Shown here piece after piece: positions 16,933-26,254 of a stretch of DNA of 64,000 nt. Made by a program: the position numbers and the translations under genes. Origin of the DNA: Nitrospirota bacterium (GTDB taxonomy: Bacteria > Nitrospirota > Nitrospiria > SBBL01 > JAADHI01). The notes beneath the pieces are model-generated. The model made no database searches. It was given only the letters and a program-made list of their open reading frames with translations, and was not told where the DNA came from. The stretch lies in the NCBI GenBank assembly GCA_029261215.1, contig JAJDBT010000016.1:23745-87744 (forward strand), read 5' to 3'. The first letter of the stretch is position 1. The number at the start of each line of letters is the position of its first letter.

Positions 16933-17592
16933 TTAGCCCTGTTTTTTTCTCATGGGTGTTGTGGCTTTGGGCTTCATTTTCTTCTGACTTTCAGCCAGTC
17001 GGATCTTTTCAATCGCCTGAGAAATTTCACTTGAGACCGCTACGGCTTTTTCCTCAATCGGTTTGGCTTTTCCAATCGCACCCAGGAAATCACCCTGATC
17101 GATGGATTCCTGAATACTGGGCAGGGACTCTTCCAAAGCACTCAGATCCGAATGCAGCGCTGCGATGTCGGCTTCTGTGCCTTTTCCTGCGGGAGCTTGC
17201 TCAAGCAGGGCTTTTGCCGCAAAAATGGCCTGTCCCGCAGACTCGCGTAAGGCAACAGCATCATTTTTGGCCTGATCTTTCTTTGCTGTGGTATCCGCCT
17301 GGAGCTTTTCTCCGGCGAGTTTCGCCTCGGCTAAAAGCTGTTCGGCCTGGTCGTATTTACGTAAAATCGCCATTTTTTCATCTTGTGCTTTAATTTCCTG
17401 AAGCGCCGCTTCCAATTTATCATTCACAGCCTTGTCTTCATCTGCCAAATATTCTGAAGATCCGGCAGAGCGGGCCTCGGTCAAGGTCTTGTTTGCAGCT
17501 TCAATCGCCGCCGTCGGGGCTTCTGAGCATCCGGCTAAAAAACTCATCGGGATTAACAAAAGGGCCAAACGGGACAACTTACGGGTATTCAT
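16933..17592 (-). CDS. Coiled-coil lipoprotein
   Basis: 219 residues from ATG 17592, chosen because AAGGAG lies seven bases upstream; an earlier ATG 12 codons up has no such site. The signal ends in S-F-L-A-G-C-S-E, a consensus lipobox. The rest is Ala/Glu/Lys-rich heptad-like helix (about 25-205), similar to DUF4398-type or Lpp-like periplasmic proteins, and ends with a Lys-rich tail. It is the first gene of the L,D-transpeptidase cluster and could be a tether substrate, by inference only. Confidence 0.75.
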   Translation of the reverse strand: MNTRKLSRLALLLIPMSFLAGCSEAPTAAIEAANKTLTEARSAGSSEYLADEDKAVNDKLEAALQEIKAQDEKMAILRKYDQAEQLLAEAKLAGEKLQADTTAKKDQAKNDAVALRESAGQAIFAAKALLEQAPAGKGTEADIAALHSDLSALEESLPSIQESIDQGDFLGAIGKAKPIEEKAVAVSSEISQAIEKIRLAESQKKMKPKATTPMRKKQG

Positions 17593-17990
17593 CGATTCTC
17601 CTTCACTTTCTTTGACTTTAAAGTACAACGCGCCTCAACCATTGAGACGCGCGCCACCTGATTTTTATCTGTCACAGGTCCATTTTCTATCCGCTCAAGG
17701 GAGACCATCTTCCATCGATTCGCGATGACAGAAGAACGATCCATTGAGCAGATGTTGCTGATATTAAGCCTGCCCCGACCTTCTGTAAATGCATATCACA
17801 CCATAATTTAGTTATATTCATAATAATTAAGTTGCAAAAATACCCGCTAACACATTTGAGATGTAAGAAAAGCGCCTAAAACCCCCTTTTTTCCCAATAA
17901 AAAATATTTCCGCGCAACGGGTTATTTATGGTTTTTATGAAGCGAATCCAACAGTTCAAAAGAGAGAGAACAGTGTAAAAGGACAAAGGG
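17593..17990. other. Non-coding gap with leader hairpin
   Basis: About 400 bases between the coiled-coil lipoprotein gene and the decayed KAP-FGE gene. It holds an AT-rich patch (17800-17850) and, in the presumed leader of the lipoprotein gene, an imperfect inverted repeat at about 17630-17655 (GCGCCTCAA... TTGAGACGCGC). I see no gene or RNA here. Confidence 0.4.
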
Positions 17991-18727
17991 TTATTTTAAA
18001 GTTCTGACGCAACGGAAACCGACATCGTTGTTCCTTCTCTCCGGTAGGCTGTTGACGCGGCTCGCGCAATGCGCGATCTCCTGAATGAAGTTCCAGGAGC
18101 CGCCGCACAGCATCTTGGTCTCCTTATCCTTGTCATACCAACGGTCAGTCCACTCCCAAACATTGCCCACCATGTCGTAGCAGCCATAGGGGCTGATGCC
18201 GTTGGGGTAGCGGTCCACCCGAGAGGTGCTTTTTATCCCGGATGTCTCTGTGTTGCACTTTTCTGTGTCAAAGTCATCCCCCCATTGGTGACGGGATAGA
18301 TGTCGATCTCAAAGGGTGTTTTGGTCTCTTCCGGGGTTTTATCGCCCCCGTAAAGAAAGGAACCCGCCGGAACCTTGGCCATCTTATCGAAGCCGCTGGG
18401 TGCTTCCATCTCTGCCGTTTCGCTTTTCTCTTTCTTTTCCTCGCTGCTCTCCACCACGGCGCTTGAGGTAAAGAGTTCACTGAGCGCCTCGGGCTCGACA
18501 TTAAAATTCCGAAGCAAGTCGGCGAGTTCCTTTTTTTGAATATAGGGCTGTAGGTTGTCGGGCACTTTCTCAAGGTCTTCCTTGGGGATGTCCCAGTGGG
18601 TTTTGGTGTTGAGGGCGGCGTCTATTTTTTTGATATTCTCCTGAAAGGTATAGAGGGTCTGCCGGTTGTCCTTGATCAGGCTGCTGAGCTTGGGATAGGC
18701 ATAATCCAGGATGTTCCAGTATAAGAG
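17991..18727 (-). pseudogene. Formylglycine-generating-enzyme-like (FGE-sulfatase) domain, C-terminal half of a broken KAP-FGE fusion
   Basis: Reading past a frameshift near 18727, the minus strand continues L-L-Y-W-N-I-L-D-Y-A-Y, then a helical linker, then the start of an FGE domain (V-P-A-G-S-F-L-Y-G, I-Y-P-V-T-N). At about 18280 the central FGE region (roughly 60-80 residues in homologues) is missing and the frame changes. The C-terminal part G-D-D-F-D... P-Y-G-C-Y-D-M-V-G-N-V-W-E-W-T ... R-N-N-D-V-G-F-R-C-V then runs to the stop at 17991. FGE domains have a C-type-lectin-like fold and are frequent diversity-generating-retroelement targets. The gene is therefore decayed at two sites. Confidence 0.85.
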
Positions 18728-19776
18728 GTGTCGAAGGTGACCGCTTTGTTTCTGTTTTTAAACAGCCCCTCCTGAAGATTCAGGTTGTTTAAAAAGCGCT
18801 TGATCCTTCTCGGGTTATTTTTGACCGCTGCGCTGATGATTGAAAGGTGCGGCAAGACCGCTTCTTTCGACTGGGGACTAATCCGCTCGATGTAGGATTG
18901 GCAATCTTCCAGAGAAATCTGAGGCAGGTTGAAGGTGACTTGGACGATTTTGTCCATAAATTGATCGGCATCTTCACCATAGGTTTCTTTTAAGGCTTTT
19001 TCGATGATGTCATTCGCCGCACCGAGGACAAAGATACAGCCCTCCTTGTCCATAAAAAGCTTGATGGTTTCGAGGACTTTCAGGATCTTGTCTTTGGGAC
19101 AGCGGTCGAGATCGTCGATAAAAATAACCAGCGCCCCTTTTCTATCGTCTGGGGTTTCATCGGTCCTGATTTTTCGACGCCCTTGAAGATAGGCCCACAT
19201 GAGGTCCTCAAAAACAGTCTGGAAGGTATCGTAGAAACCGAGCTTTTCTTTGTGTGGTAATTCCGAGAAAAAGGTACTGATATCCAGCAAGCCTCCGGTC
19301 AATGCTTTCGAAAGTTCTCCAACGACCTTTCCCTTGTCGAGCATTTGAGTCAGTTTTTCGAGCGCTCCCGTGCATTTCTTGAAAAAGTCATCCCGATTCA
19401 TGGTCTTAAAGATCTCTTCGATCAATGCGGCCAGGATTGCATCCTCCTCCTGATATTTCCAGGGGCTAAACCAGACGGTTTTACAGTTTCGATAAAGATC
19501 TTCGGGCTTATCTTTTCCGATCACCTCAAGCTGGCTGATGACCGTTTGCATCAAGGTTGTTTTACCCGATCCCCACTCGCCATAGATCCCGATTACAAGC
19601 GGTGTTGTGTTTTCTTTGTTTGCTATCAGTTCTGCAAGGGTTTTGGCATAGGCATCAAAACCAAAGAGGTCCGATGCTTTTTTAGGATCGTCGCTGATAA
19701 TCCGGACAGGGGTGTTCCCCGCTGTTGCAGTCTTTTTTTTGGGCAATTTAATGCTCCTTTTATTGAAATTGGACAC
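18676..19776 (-). pseudogene. KAP-family P-loop NTPase, N-terminal part of a frameshifted KAP-FGE gene
   Basis: 366 residues in frame from GTG 19776. Walker A is G-E-W-G-S-G-K-T-T (about 69-77), W-F-S-P-W-K-Y-Q-E follows, and Walker B is V-I-F-I-D-D-L-D-R-C, the KAP signature. N-P-R-R-I-K-R-F-L-N-N-L is the conserved C-terminal arginine helix. The last 15 or so residues are out of frame: one C appears lost at about 18727 (ACCTC where ACCCTC would restore the frame into the FGE part). KAP NTPases act near the membrane, often in phage-defence or signalling proteins. The N-terminal product might still be made. Confidence 0.88.
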
Positions 19777-19800
19777 GCTTTAAGAGCGCCCCCACCCTAA

Positions 19801-19893
19801 CCCTCCCCCGCTTGCAGGGGAGGGGATTGCCTTAAATGGTGTTCACCTTCCATTTTTATCTTTTCCTCCCTTCCCCTTGAAACGGGGGAAGGG
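19801..19893. repeat. Two GC-rich palindromic hairpins
   Basis: CCCTCCCC (19801-19808) pairs with GGGGAGGG (19817-19824), and CCCTTCCCC (19868-19876) pairs with GGGGAAGGG (19885-19893). The pair of similar hairpins about 70 bases apart between two minus-strand genes looks like a REP-type intergenic repeat. No coding potential is seen around it. Confidence 0.6.
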
Positions 19894-19931
19894 CCGGGGA
19901 TGGGGGCCTGTTTTGACACTTCTCCCACCGC

Positions 19932-20318
19932 TCAGGATCTTGATTTCACCGACCGCCGCCATACCCATCCATAAATCGCGAAATTAATCGCCACAACGAA
20001 CAAACCCATACCAATCTGCATGTCGCGTGTCAATTTTGCGGGATAGATAATCGGCAGAATGTAGTGTTCAATGAACCCGCCTTCATAACCCGCGCCGCCG
20101 GCCTGTGTTCTCAGCCAGTTTTCAAGCGGGGTCAATGGGCAGCCCCAGCCGAAACATTCAACAGAAACAGCCCAAACGACAGCTGACAGATGCAAGGACA
20201 TCCAGCGCGGCCATTTTAAAACCAGAAAGCCGCCCAGCGTCGCAAACAAGATAAACAGGAGGTGCAGGATGACGACGATGTCGGCTAAAAAGGGATAGGG
20301 CATGTTGCTAATGTTCAA
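19932..20318 (-). CDS. DUF2784 small membrane protein
   Basis: 128 residues with four hydrophobic segments. Recognisable DUF2784 motifs are V-I-L-H-L-L-F-I-L-F, C-P-L-T-P-L-E-N and G-G-F-I-E-H-Y-I-L-P-I-I-Y-P. The function of the family is unknown. ATG 20318. Last gene of a minus-strand run with the glyoxalase-fold gene and the cytochrome. Confidence 0.9.
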   Translation of the reverse strand: MNISNMPYPFLADIVVILHLLFILFATLGGFLVLKWPRWMSLHLSAVVWAVSVECFGWGCPLTPLENWLRTQAGGAGYEGGFIEHYILPIIYPAKLTRDMQIGMGLFVVAINFAIYGWVWRRSVKSRS

Positions 20319-20342
20319 ATCCGGAATTTGATTTGGGGGGCT

Positions 20343-20732
20343 TTAGCCCGTTTTTTTTGCCCGCGCAATCAGTTCGATTTCGTAGCCGTCCGGAGCATCG
20401 ATGAAAATGAACTGGCTGCCGGAAGCGCTTTTTGTGGGGCCGTCGGTGATGGGGATGTTTTTCGCCTTTAAAGCAGAGAGCGTGTCTTCCATATTGTTGA
20501 CTTCAAAAGCGAGGTGAACGAGATCTTCCTGAACCTGAACCGGCCCACTAGCGGAAAATTCGCAGAGTTCGATCAATGTATCGCTCTTGGGCACCGATAA
20601 AAAAGCCAGTTTGGAGCCGCGGGGGGACTGGTGTTGTTCCACAAGACTGAGGCCGATGATTTCAGTGTAAAAACGGAGGGTCTCTTCCATGTTTGAGACC
20701 CGCATGCGGACATGCAACAGTGTGGTAATCAT
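20343..20732 (-). CDS. VOC-family protein (lactoylglutathione lyase-like)
   Basis: 129 residues, two glyoxalase modules. Likely metal ligands are His in L-L-H-V-R-M-R-V, Glu in L-I-E-L-C-E, His in L-V-H-L-A-F-E-V and Glu in Y-E-I-E-L-I. The full H-E-H-E set is closer to true glyoxalase I than the other VOC protein in this window. Probably detoxifies methylglyoxal or a related hemithioacetal; the specificity is inferred. Lies 21 bases after the cytochrome gene. Confidence 0.88.
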   Translation of the reverse strand: MITTLLHVRMRVSNMEETLRFYTEIIGLSLVEQHQSPRGSKLAFLSVPKSDTLIELCEFSASGPVQVQEDLVHLAFEVNNMEDTLSALKAKNIPITDGPTKSASGSQFIFIDAPDGYEIELIARAKKTG

Positions 20733-20753
20733 TTTTTTAGACCCGATAAAAGA

Positions 20754-21563
20754 TTAACGGTCGTGGCAAACGAGACAAAGGGTCGCAGCCGGGGCTCTGA
20801 GAAAAGGGCGAACGCTTTCGTTGTGAGGATTATGACAGCTATCGCACTCCAGCATGCCGCCTGTGGTGCGAACCAGTGTGGATAAATGGTCCACACTGGA
20901 AAGGTTCTCTTGCGGCAAGTCGAGATAGGAGGAGGTATTTGATGTCGGCAAAACCAGTCCATTCGCTTGCTGGTCGGGAAGCGCCCAATATCGCGAGCGG
21001 GTCACGGTTGGATTCAGAGGCGTAAATCGGCCATCGGGCCTCCGGGGATAACGAATGGAGATGGGATGATCTACACGGCTCAAAGGCGGCGCCCCCCGCA
21101 CACCGGACATGCCGTTAAAGGGGACATTGGCTGTCGCGCCGATCCGAGGATTATCGACATTAATGCCATGCATGTCCGTACCCAATGCGCCGTCATGACA
21201 TGAGAGACAAACCAGCGAAGGCCCTGTCGGGTGATTATAGGGGTGTTCTTTGAGCGGCAGGGTTTGCTGGGTTGTGTACGTCGTCTCGGAGTGGCTTTTG
21301 TCCCACAAAGGCGGCGGCTGAACAACCTTCACGGCTTTTTCTTTGGGGGCTTCTGATTGATCATCCACATGCGTTTGCCCTGGCAAACCATCGGTATGAC
21401 AGATTGTACAGCTGTTTGTGCCTTCGGCCATTGGGGCGGCGATGAGATTATGTCGTGTTTGATTGACGGCTTCAAGCGGGGAGGCTTCGATGATGCCTGT
21501 TTGTGGAGACAGGCTTGTGAGCATAAGAACGGTTCCCGCAATTTGAAGTCCTCTTTTAATCAT
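20754..21563 (-). CDS. Periplasmic tetrahaem cytochrome c (doubled CXXCH family)
   Basis: 269 residues, signal peptide at 1-27. Four haem-binding motifs: C-T-I-C-H (52-56), C-L-S-C-H (119-123), C-D-S-C-H (240-244) and C-L-V-C-H (263-267). The last two are paired as in the doubled-CXXCH domain (D-S-C-H-N-P-H and a C-terminal C-L-V-C-H-D). It carries electrons in the periplasm. Its ATG overlaps the glmM stop (four bases), an odd coupling of a respiratory protein to a wall-precursor gene. Confidence 0.93.
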   Translation of the reverse strand: MIKRGLQIAGTVLMLTSLSPQTGIIEASPLEAVNQTRHNLIAAPMAEGTNSCTICHTDGLPGQTHVDDQSEAPKEKAVKVVQPPPLWDKSHSETTYTTQQTLPLKEHPYNHPTGPSLVCLSCHDGALGTDMHGINVDNPRIGATANVPFNGMSGVRGAPPLSRVDHPISIRYPRRPDGRFTPLNPTVTRSRYWALPDQQANGLVLPTSNTSSYLDLPQENLSSVDHLSTLVRTTGGMLECDSCHNPHNESVRPFLRAPAATLCLVCHDR

Positions 21564-22918
21564 TTTTTAGCCCCTATTTTTGCCTCGACTAACGCGCACA
21601 AGGTTTTGGACATTTCTGAAATGACCGCATGGTCTTCCCCTTCGATCATGACCCGAAGCAGAAGCTCTGTCCCCGAATAACGAACCAATATTCGTCCGGT
21701 GCCCGCCAGCTTTTGTTCACAGTCTGAAATGGTTTGCTGGACTTCAGGGATATCCGCCAAATCTCGTTTCTCTCTGACATAGACATTTTCCAAGACCTGC
21801 GGCAAGGCCGTCATGCAATTTGTGATTTCTGAAACGGATCTTCCGCTTCGCACGATGAGGGAAAGGAATTGAAGCGCTGTAACCAGGCCATCCCCTGTCG
21901 TATTATAATCCAGAAAGATGACATGACCCGACTGTTCACCGCCTAAATTATAGGCCCCCTTTACCATGCGTTCAATCACGTAACGATCTCCGACCTGTGT
22001 CCGAAGCACATGGATGCCTTTGGGATTGAGCGCCAATTCCACACCCATATTACTCATTTGGGTCGTGACAAGGGTTTCGCCCTTTAATCGCCGATCTTCC
22101 TGCATGGCGAGCGCAAATGCTACAAGCAGGGCATCGCCATCCACAACATTTCCGTGCTCATTGACGAGGATCACCCGATCCGCATCACCATCGTGCGCGA
22201 TGCCAATATGGGCCGCATGCTCAATCACCGCTTTTTGTAAACTTTCAGGGTAAAGAGAACCACATTGATCGTTAATGTTGGTTCCATTGGGGTTGTTATT
22301 GATCACAACCACATCTGCGCCCAACTCTCTCAGTGCCATCGGCGCAACCCGGTAGGCCGCGCCGTTCGCGCAATCCACCACAACCTTAAGGCCTTGAAAA
22401 TCAAGTCCCTTCGGTAAAGAATTTTTCACAAATTCAATATAGCGGCCTTCGACATCATCGATTCGGAAGACTTTCCCGATTTCTTTTGCTGTTGGGCGGA
22501 TTGCGTCAATTTCCCCAGAAAAAAGCAGGTTTTCAATCTGGTTTTCAACATGATCGGGAAGCTTGAAACCATCTTTTGAAAAGAATTTAATCCCATTATC
22601 CTGAAAAGAATTATGGGAAGCGGAGATCATCACACCCGCATCGACGCGAAGACTTCGGGCAAGAAAGGCAATGGCCGGTGTCGGAAGCGGCCCCACGAGA
22701 ATGACATCAACCCCCAGAGAACAAATTCCGGAGGTCAGGGCCGACTCGATCATGTAACAAGACAGGCGGGTATCTTTCCCGATGACGATACGATGCCGTC
22801 CCGCCTTGTGCTTAAAAATATGGGCAGCGGCGCGGCCAAGCTTCATCGCGGTTTCAACCGTCATCGGCTCAATATTTGCGATGCCACGGACACCATCTGT
22901 TCCGAAAAGCTTTCCCAT
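21560..22918 (-). CDS. glmM: Phosphoglucosamine mutase
   Basis: 452 residues. Converts glucosamine-6-P to glucosamine-1-P for UDP-GlcNAc and peptidoglycan. The catalytic phosphoserine is Ser101 in S-A-S-H-N. The metal loop D-G-D-A-D-R is near 243-248, and the phosphate-binding loop R-Y-S-G-T-E-L is near the C-terminus. Full length. Lies 19 bases downstream of the parvulin gene. Confidence 0.96.
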   Translation of the reverse strand: MGKLFGTDGVRGIANIEPMTVETAMKLGRAAAHIFKHKAGRHRIVIGKDTRLSCYMIESALTSGICSLGVDVILVGPLPTPAIAFLARSLRVDAGVMISASHNSFQDNGIKFFSKDGFKLPDHVENQIENLLFSGEIDAIRPTAKEIGKVFRIDDVEGRYIEFVKNSLPKGLDFQGLKVVVDCANGAAYRVAPMALRELGADVVVINNNPNGTNINDQCGSLYPESLQKAVIEHAAHIGIAHDGDADRVILVNEHGNVVDGDALLVAFALAMQEDRRLKGETLVTTQMSNMGVELALNPKGIHVLRTQVGDRYVIERMVKGAYNLGGEQSGHVIFLDYNTTGDGLVTALQFLSLIVRSGRSVSEITNCMTALPQVLENVYVREKRDLADIPEVQQTISDCEQKLAGTGRILVRYSGTELLLRVMIEGEDHAVISEMSKTLCALVEAKIGAKK

Positions 22919-22937
22919 GTTGGTCTCTTGTTAAGTC

Positions 22938-23804
22938 TTAATGATCCATGCCGGGCATACCAGGCATTTGTGGCGGAGGCGAGGATGCAGCCTTTCGAAG
23001 GGCCTCATCATTGATCACAACCTTGGCCTTCGCCTTGAGCTGATCGATTTCCCAGTTAATCATTGTACCACGCAGGGCCTGAAGTTGTGCCGGAGTTAAG
23101 GTTTCGTATTCTCCAGGAGGCCGTGATGCCGATTTACGAATAATATGGTAGCCGAACTGACTTTTTACGGGGCCGCTGACTTCATCTTTTTTCATCGCAA
23201 AAGCGGCATCGGCAAACTCTTTAACCATGCGGTCCCGCGTGAAAAAGCCCAAATCTCCGCCACGCGCCGCACTCGCAGGATCGATAGAAACTTCTTTGGC
23301 CAGCGTTTCAAAAGCCGTCCCGCCATCCAGTTTTTTCTTGGCGGCTTTCGCTTCGTCCTCTGTTTTCACCAAAATATGACTTGCTTGCACTTCACCAAAT
23401 TCAGCCTTGTTTTTATTGTAATAGGCCTTCATCGCGGCTTCAGTCACTTTTTCCTGAATAATTTTATTGACCATTTCGTTAATGACAAATTCCTTGGTCA
23501 ATTCTGAAATACGTTCTTTAATTTCATTACTTTTTTCGAGACCGTTTTTAATGCCCGCCTGATTTAAAACTTCCCGTGCGATCAAGAGGTCGAGCAGCTC
23601 TTTTTTCCCCTCATAGGAATTAAAATTCCCTTGCCCTTCCTGTGTGAGGCGGCTCATGCGTTTTTCAAACAAGGCCGTCGAAATCGAAACCCCATCCACA
23701 TTTGCAATTTCATCGGAAGGGCCCGCATAAAGATTTGGGGTCAAAGAAAAAACCGAAAACACAATTAGGACAAAAAGAGTGCTACTTACTTTTGAGTTTT
23801 GCAT
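22938..23804 (-). CDS. Exported parvulin-type peptidyl-prolyl isomerase
   Basis: 288 residues: signal peptide (1-27), SurA/PrsA-like helical N-domain (about 30-135), parvulin domain (A-S-H-I-L-V-K at about 141-147 through F-G-Y-H-I-I-R near 220-226), and a Pro/Met/Gly tail ending M-P-G-M-P-G-M-D-H that could bind metal. It helps fold exported or outer-membrane proteins. First gene of the minus-strand group leading into glmM. Confidence 0.92.
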   Translation of the reverse strand: MQNSKVSSTLFVLIVFSVFSLTPNLYAGPSDEIANVDGVSISTALFEKRMSRLTQEGQGNFNSYEGKKELLDLLIAREVLNQAGIKNGLEKSNEIKERISELTKEFVINEMVNKIIQEKVTEAAMKAYYNKNKAEFGEVQASHILVKTEDEAKAAKKKLDGGTAFETLAKEVSIDPASAARGGDLGFFTRDRMVKEFADAAFAMKKDEVSGPVKSQFGYHIIRKSASRPPGEYETLTPAQLQALRGTMINWEIDQLKAKAKVVINDEALRKAASSPPPQMPGMPGMDH

Positions 23805-23934
23805 TAAAATCCTCCATTAAAAAAAGCCGACAATATTCTACCTTTAAAAAGAATAAAAGATCAACGGGTTTTATGGCACATCGCATCACAGGACAAATCG
23901 CCTGTGTTCCAGCGAATTTTGATGTTTTCAATTC

Positions 23935-23963
23935 TTGACTTCGAGAGGAGGAGCCCGTAAAAT
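23935..23963 (+). promoter_or_regulatory. sigma-70 promoter of pgpA
   Basis: TTGACT (23935-23940), 17 bases, TAAAAT (23958-23963): near-consensus. Drives pgpA and the overlapping pncC. Confidence 0.72.
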
Positions 23964-24022
23964 TTGAGGCTCTAAACCCTTGTTAATTCATATAAATCAA
24001 GTTTGATTATAAGGATTTTTTT

Positions 24023-24490
24023 GTGAGATGGGCAGCCTGGATCGCGACCTGCGGCGGCATCGGATATTTTCCATACTTCCCCGGAACCATCGGCAGCCTC
24101 GCCGGGCTTCTTCTTTTTCTCCCATTGCGGCATCTCTCTATTCCAAGCTACACGGTCTTTCTGATCGTCCTTTTTGCGCTTGGGGTCTACACCGCCACGG
24201 CAGCGGAACCTTATTTCAAAAAAAAGGACGCAAGCCACATTGTGATTGATGAACTGCACGCCATCCTGTTTGTTTGTTATCTGCTTCCCCCTACTTATGC
24301 CTGGTGGATTGCCGGGTTTATCGTCTTTCGTTTTTTCGATATCAAAAAGCCGCGCCCCATTCGAAGATTTGAAAAATGGCCGGGCGGCTGGGGCGTCATG
24401 GCCGATGACTCCGTTGCCGCACTCTATACCGTCGCAGTGCTTCGCCTGGCTGACTTTTTTATCCGTATGGGGAATTTTAAGTTTGGATAA
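24023..24490 (+). CDS. pgpA: Phosphatidylglycerophosphatase A
   Basis: 155 residues from GTG 24023 with AAGGA seven bases upstream. A membrane phosphatase of phosphatidylglycerol synthesis. Signature motifs are G-Y-F-P-Y-F-P-G-T-I-G-S, H-I-V-I-D-E, F-R-F-F-D-I-K-K-P and G-G-W-G-V-M-A-D-D. The ID-E and D-D acidic pairs are the catalytic residues of the family. Overlaps pncC by eight bases. Confidence 0.93.
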   Translation: MRWAAWIATCGGIGYFPYFPGTIGSLAGLLLFLPLRHLSIPSYTVFLIVLFALGVYTATAAEPYFKKKDASHIVIDELHAILFVCYLLPPTYAWWIAGFIVFRFFDIKKPRPIRRFEKWPGGWGVMADDSVAALYTVAVLRLADFFIRMGNFKFG

Positions 24491-24995
24491 CCCTGAACTC
24501 ACAAATGCATCCACCCCGACAGACAATGAAATTGAAACACACATTGGGGCCTTGCTCATCCAAAAAGGCTGGAAAATCTCAGTCGCTGAATCCTGCACAG
24601 GAGGCAGAATCGCAAGCCGCCTCACACGCGTCGCGGGAAGCTCTCGTTATTTTGAATCCGCCTGCATAACCTACAGCAACAATTCCAAGGAACGCCTGCT
24701 CTCTGTTTCACACGCCCTGCTCGAAAAAAAAGGCGCAGTTTCGGCCGAAATCGCCAGGGCAATGGCCGAAGGCATCCGAAAAAAAGAAGCTGTGGATCTG
24801 GCTTTATCAGTGACCGGTATTGCCGGCCCTGGGGGGGGCAGTCAAGAAAAGCCGGTCGGGCTCGTCTACATCGCCCTTTCTGATTTAAAACAAACCACCG
24901 TGACCGAGCACCATTTCCAGGGAAATCGGGAACAAATCCAGGCTAAAGCGACACAAACCGCACTTGAAATAATCAAACAGGCGCTGAGCACTTAA
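24483..24995 (+). CDS. pncC: CinA C-terminal domain protein, nicotinamide-nucleotide amidase
   Basis: 170 residues from TTG 24483, chosen because GGGGA lies about nine bases upstream and the start overlaps the pgpA stop. Motifs are A-E-S-C-T-G-G, Y-S-N, G-A-V-S and T-G-I-A-G-P-G-G-G. This is the stand-alone amidase domain (no N-terminal CinA domain), which deamidates NMN to NaMN. The order pgpA-cinA-recA-recX is widespread and matches the neighbours here. Confidence 0.9.
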   Translation: MDNPELTNASTPTDNEIETHIGALLIQKGWKISVAESCTGGRIASRLTRVAGSSRYFESACITYSNNSKERLLSVSHALLEKKGAVSAEIARAMAEGIRKKEAVDLALSVTGIAGPGGGSQEKPVGLVYIALSDLKQTTVTEHHFQGNREQIQAKATQTALEIIKQALST

Positions 24996-25020
24996 TAATA
25001 ATCTGCAAAAATGATATAAA
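24992..25020 (+). promoter_or_regulatory. Candidate recA promoter
   Basis: TTAATA (24992-24997), 17 bases, TATAAA (25015-25020). The leader to the recA ATG is about 98 bases and contains the palindrome at 25060-25073. Confidence 0.45.
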
Positions 25021-25059
25021 GACCCTCAAATAGGGAAGCCGTGCTTCGAACAAGCAATT

Positions 25060-25073
25060 GAACGACATCGTTC
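25060..25073. promoter_or_regulatory. Palindrome in recA leader, possible SOS operator
   Basis: GAACGACATCGTTC: arms GAACGA/TCGTTC around CA. It resembles GAAC-GTTC LexA boxes but has six instead of four bases between the GAAC and GTTC half-sites, so the LexA assignment is tentative. It could also be an RNA hairpin. Confidence 0.4.
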
Positions 25074-25124
25074 GTTGATTTAAAGCATCACACCACCGTG
25101 ACGAATTCATTTTAAGGAGATCAA

Positions 25125-26159
25125 ATGGCAGAAAAGGGGAGTAAAGAGAATAATAAAGAGGGCGCACTAGAACTCGCCATGTCACAAATTGAACGGCAAT
25201 TCGGGAAAGGTTCAATCATGAGGCTCGGAGCAGGCGATGTGCCGGAGCACATTCCCGTCATTTCCACCGGCTCGCTCGGACTCGACATGGCCCTGGGAGT
25301 GGGCGGCGTCCCGCGCGGCCGGATCATAGAAGTATTTGGTCCCGAGTCTTCCGGGAAAACCACCCTCACCCTTCATATCATCGCCGAGGCACAAAAATTA
25401 GGCGGCACAGCCGCATTCGTTGATGCGGAGCACGCCTTGGATATTCATTATGCCCGCCGATTGGGGGTCAACAGCGATGACCTGCTGATTTCACAGCCCG
25501 ATACAGGCGAGCAGGCCCTCGAAATCACCGAAACCCTCGTCCGAAGCGGAGCGCTGGATGTGGTGGTCATCGATTCAGTCGCCGCCCTCGTCCCCAGAGC
25601 GGAAATTGAAGGCGAGATGGGCGATTCCCACATGGGCTTGCAGGCCCGCCTGATGTCGCAGGCCCTGAGAAAACTCACGGCGGCCATTTCAAGATCGAAA
25701 ACGTGCGTCATTTTTATTAACCAGATTCGCATGAAAATAGGCGTCATGTTTGGCAATCCGGAAACCACCACAGGTGGGAATGCCCTTAAATTTTATGCAT
25801 CCGTTCGGCTCGACATTCGTAGAATCGAGACTATCAAAGAAGGACAAGAGGCAACCGGAAACCGGGTCCGGGTCAAGGTGGTCAAAAACAAGGTATCGCC
25901 CCCTTTTCGGAAAGCGGAGTTTGATGTACTCTTTAATGTCGGGATTTCTAAATTGGGAGAACTGCTGGATCTCGCGATTGAAAAGAAAATCGCGGACCGA
26001 AGCGGGGCATGGTATTCCTATAAAGATCAGCGCCTGGGGCAAGGCCGGGAAAATGCCGTTAAATTCCTGGGAGAAAACCCGAAAATGGCGGCCGAGATAG
26101 AAAAATTAATCCGGGAAGAAGCGGGACTGCTGAGCTCAAAACCTGCGGTCGAAGGGTAG
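25125..26159 (+). CDS. recA: Recombinase RecA
   Basis: 344 residues, ATG after AAGGAG. Walker A G-P-E-S-S-G-K-T (72-79), Walker B region V-V-I-D-S-V-A, the DNA-binding L2 region F-I-N-Q-I-R-M-K, and G-N-A-L-K-F-Y. Catalyses strand exchange and activates LexA self-cleavage. A single gene with its own promoter; recX lies two genes downstream, with pilT between. Confidence 0.98.
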   Translation: MAEKGSKENNKEGALELAMSQIERQFGKGSIMRLGAGDVPEHIPVISTGSLGLDMALGVGGVPRGRIIEVFGPESSGKTTLTLHIIAEAQKLGGTAAFVDAEHALDIHYARRLGVNSDDLLISQPDTGEQALEITETLVRSGALDVVVIDSVAALVPRAEIEGEMGDSHMGLQARLMSQALRKLTAAISRSKTCVIFINQIRMKIGVMFGNPETTTGGNALKFYASVRLDIRRIETIKEGQEATGNRVRVKVVKNKVSPPFRKAEFDVLFNVGISKLGELLDLAIEKKIADRSGAWYSYKDQRLGQGRENAVKFLGENPKMAAEIEKLIREEAGLLSSKPAVEG

Positions 26160-26254
26160 GGCAATATCATTTAATCGTTTCTTCAATGAGCCATTCCCCA
26201 GGAACAGTGGTAAGCTCTTAGGGATTTACTTCACTTCAGACATGGAGGGTTCAC

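Noticed and set aside
23972..24625. Minus-strand 217-codon frame opposite pgpA and pncC
   Set aside because: Covers two well-recognised genes on the other strand; composition is not protein-like.
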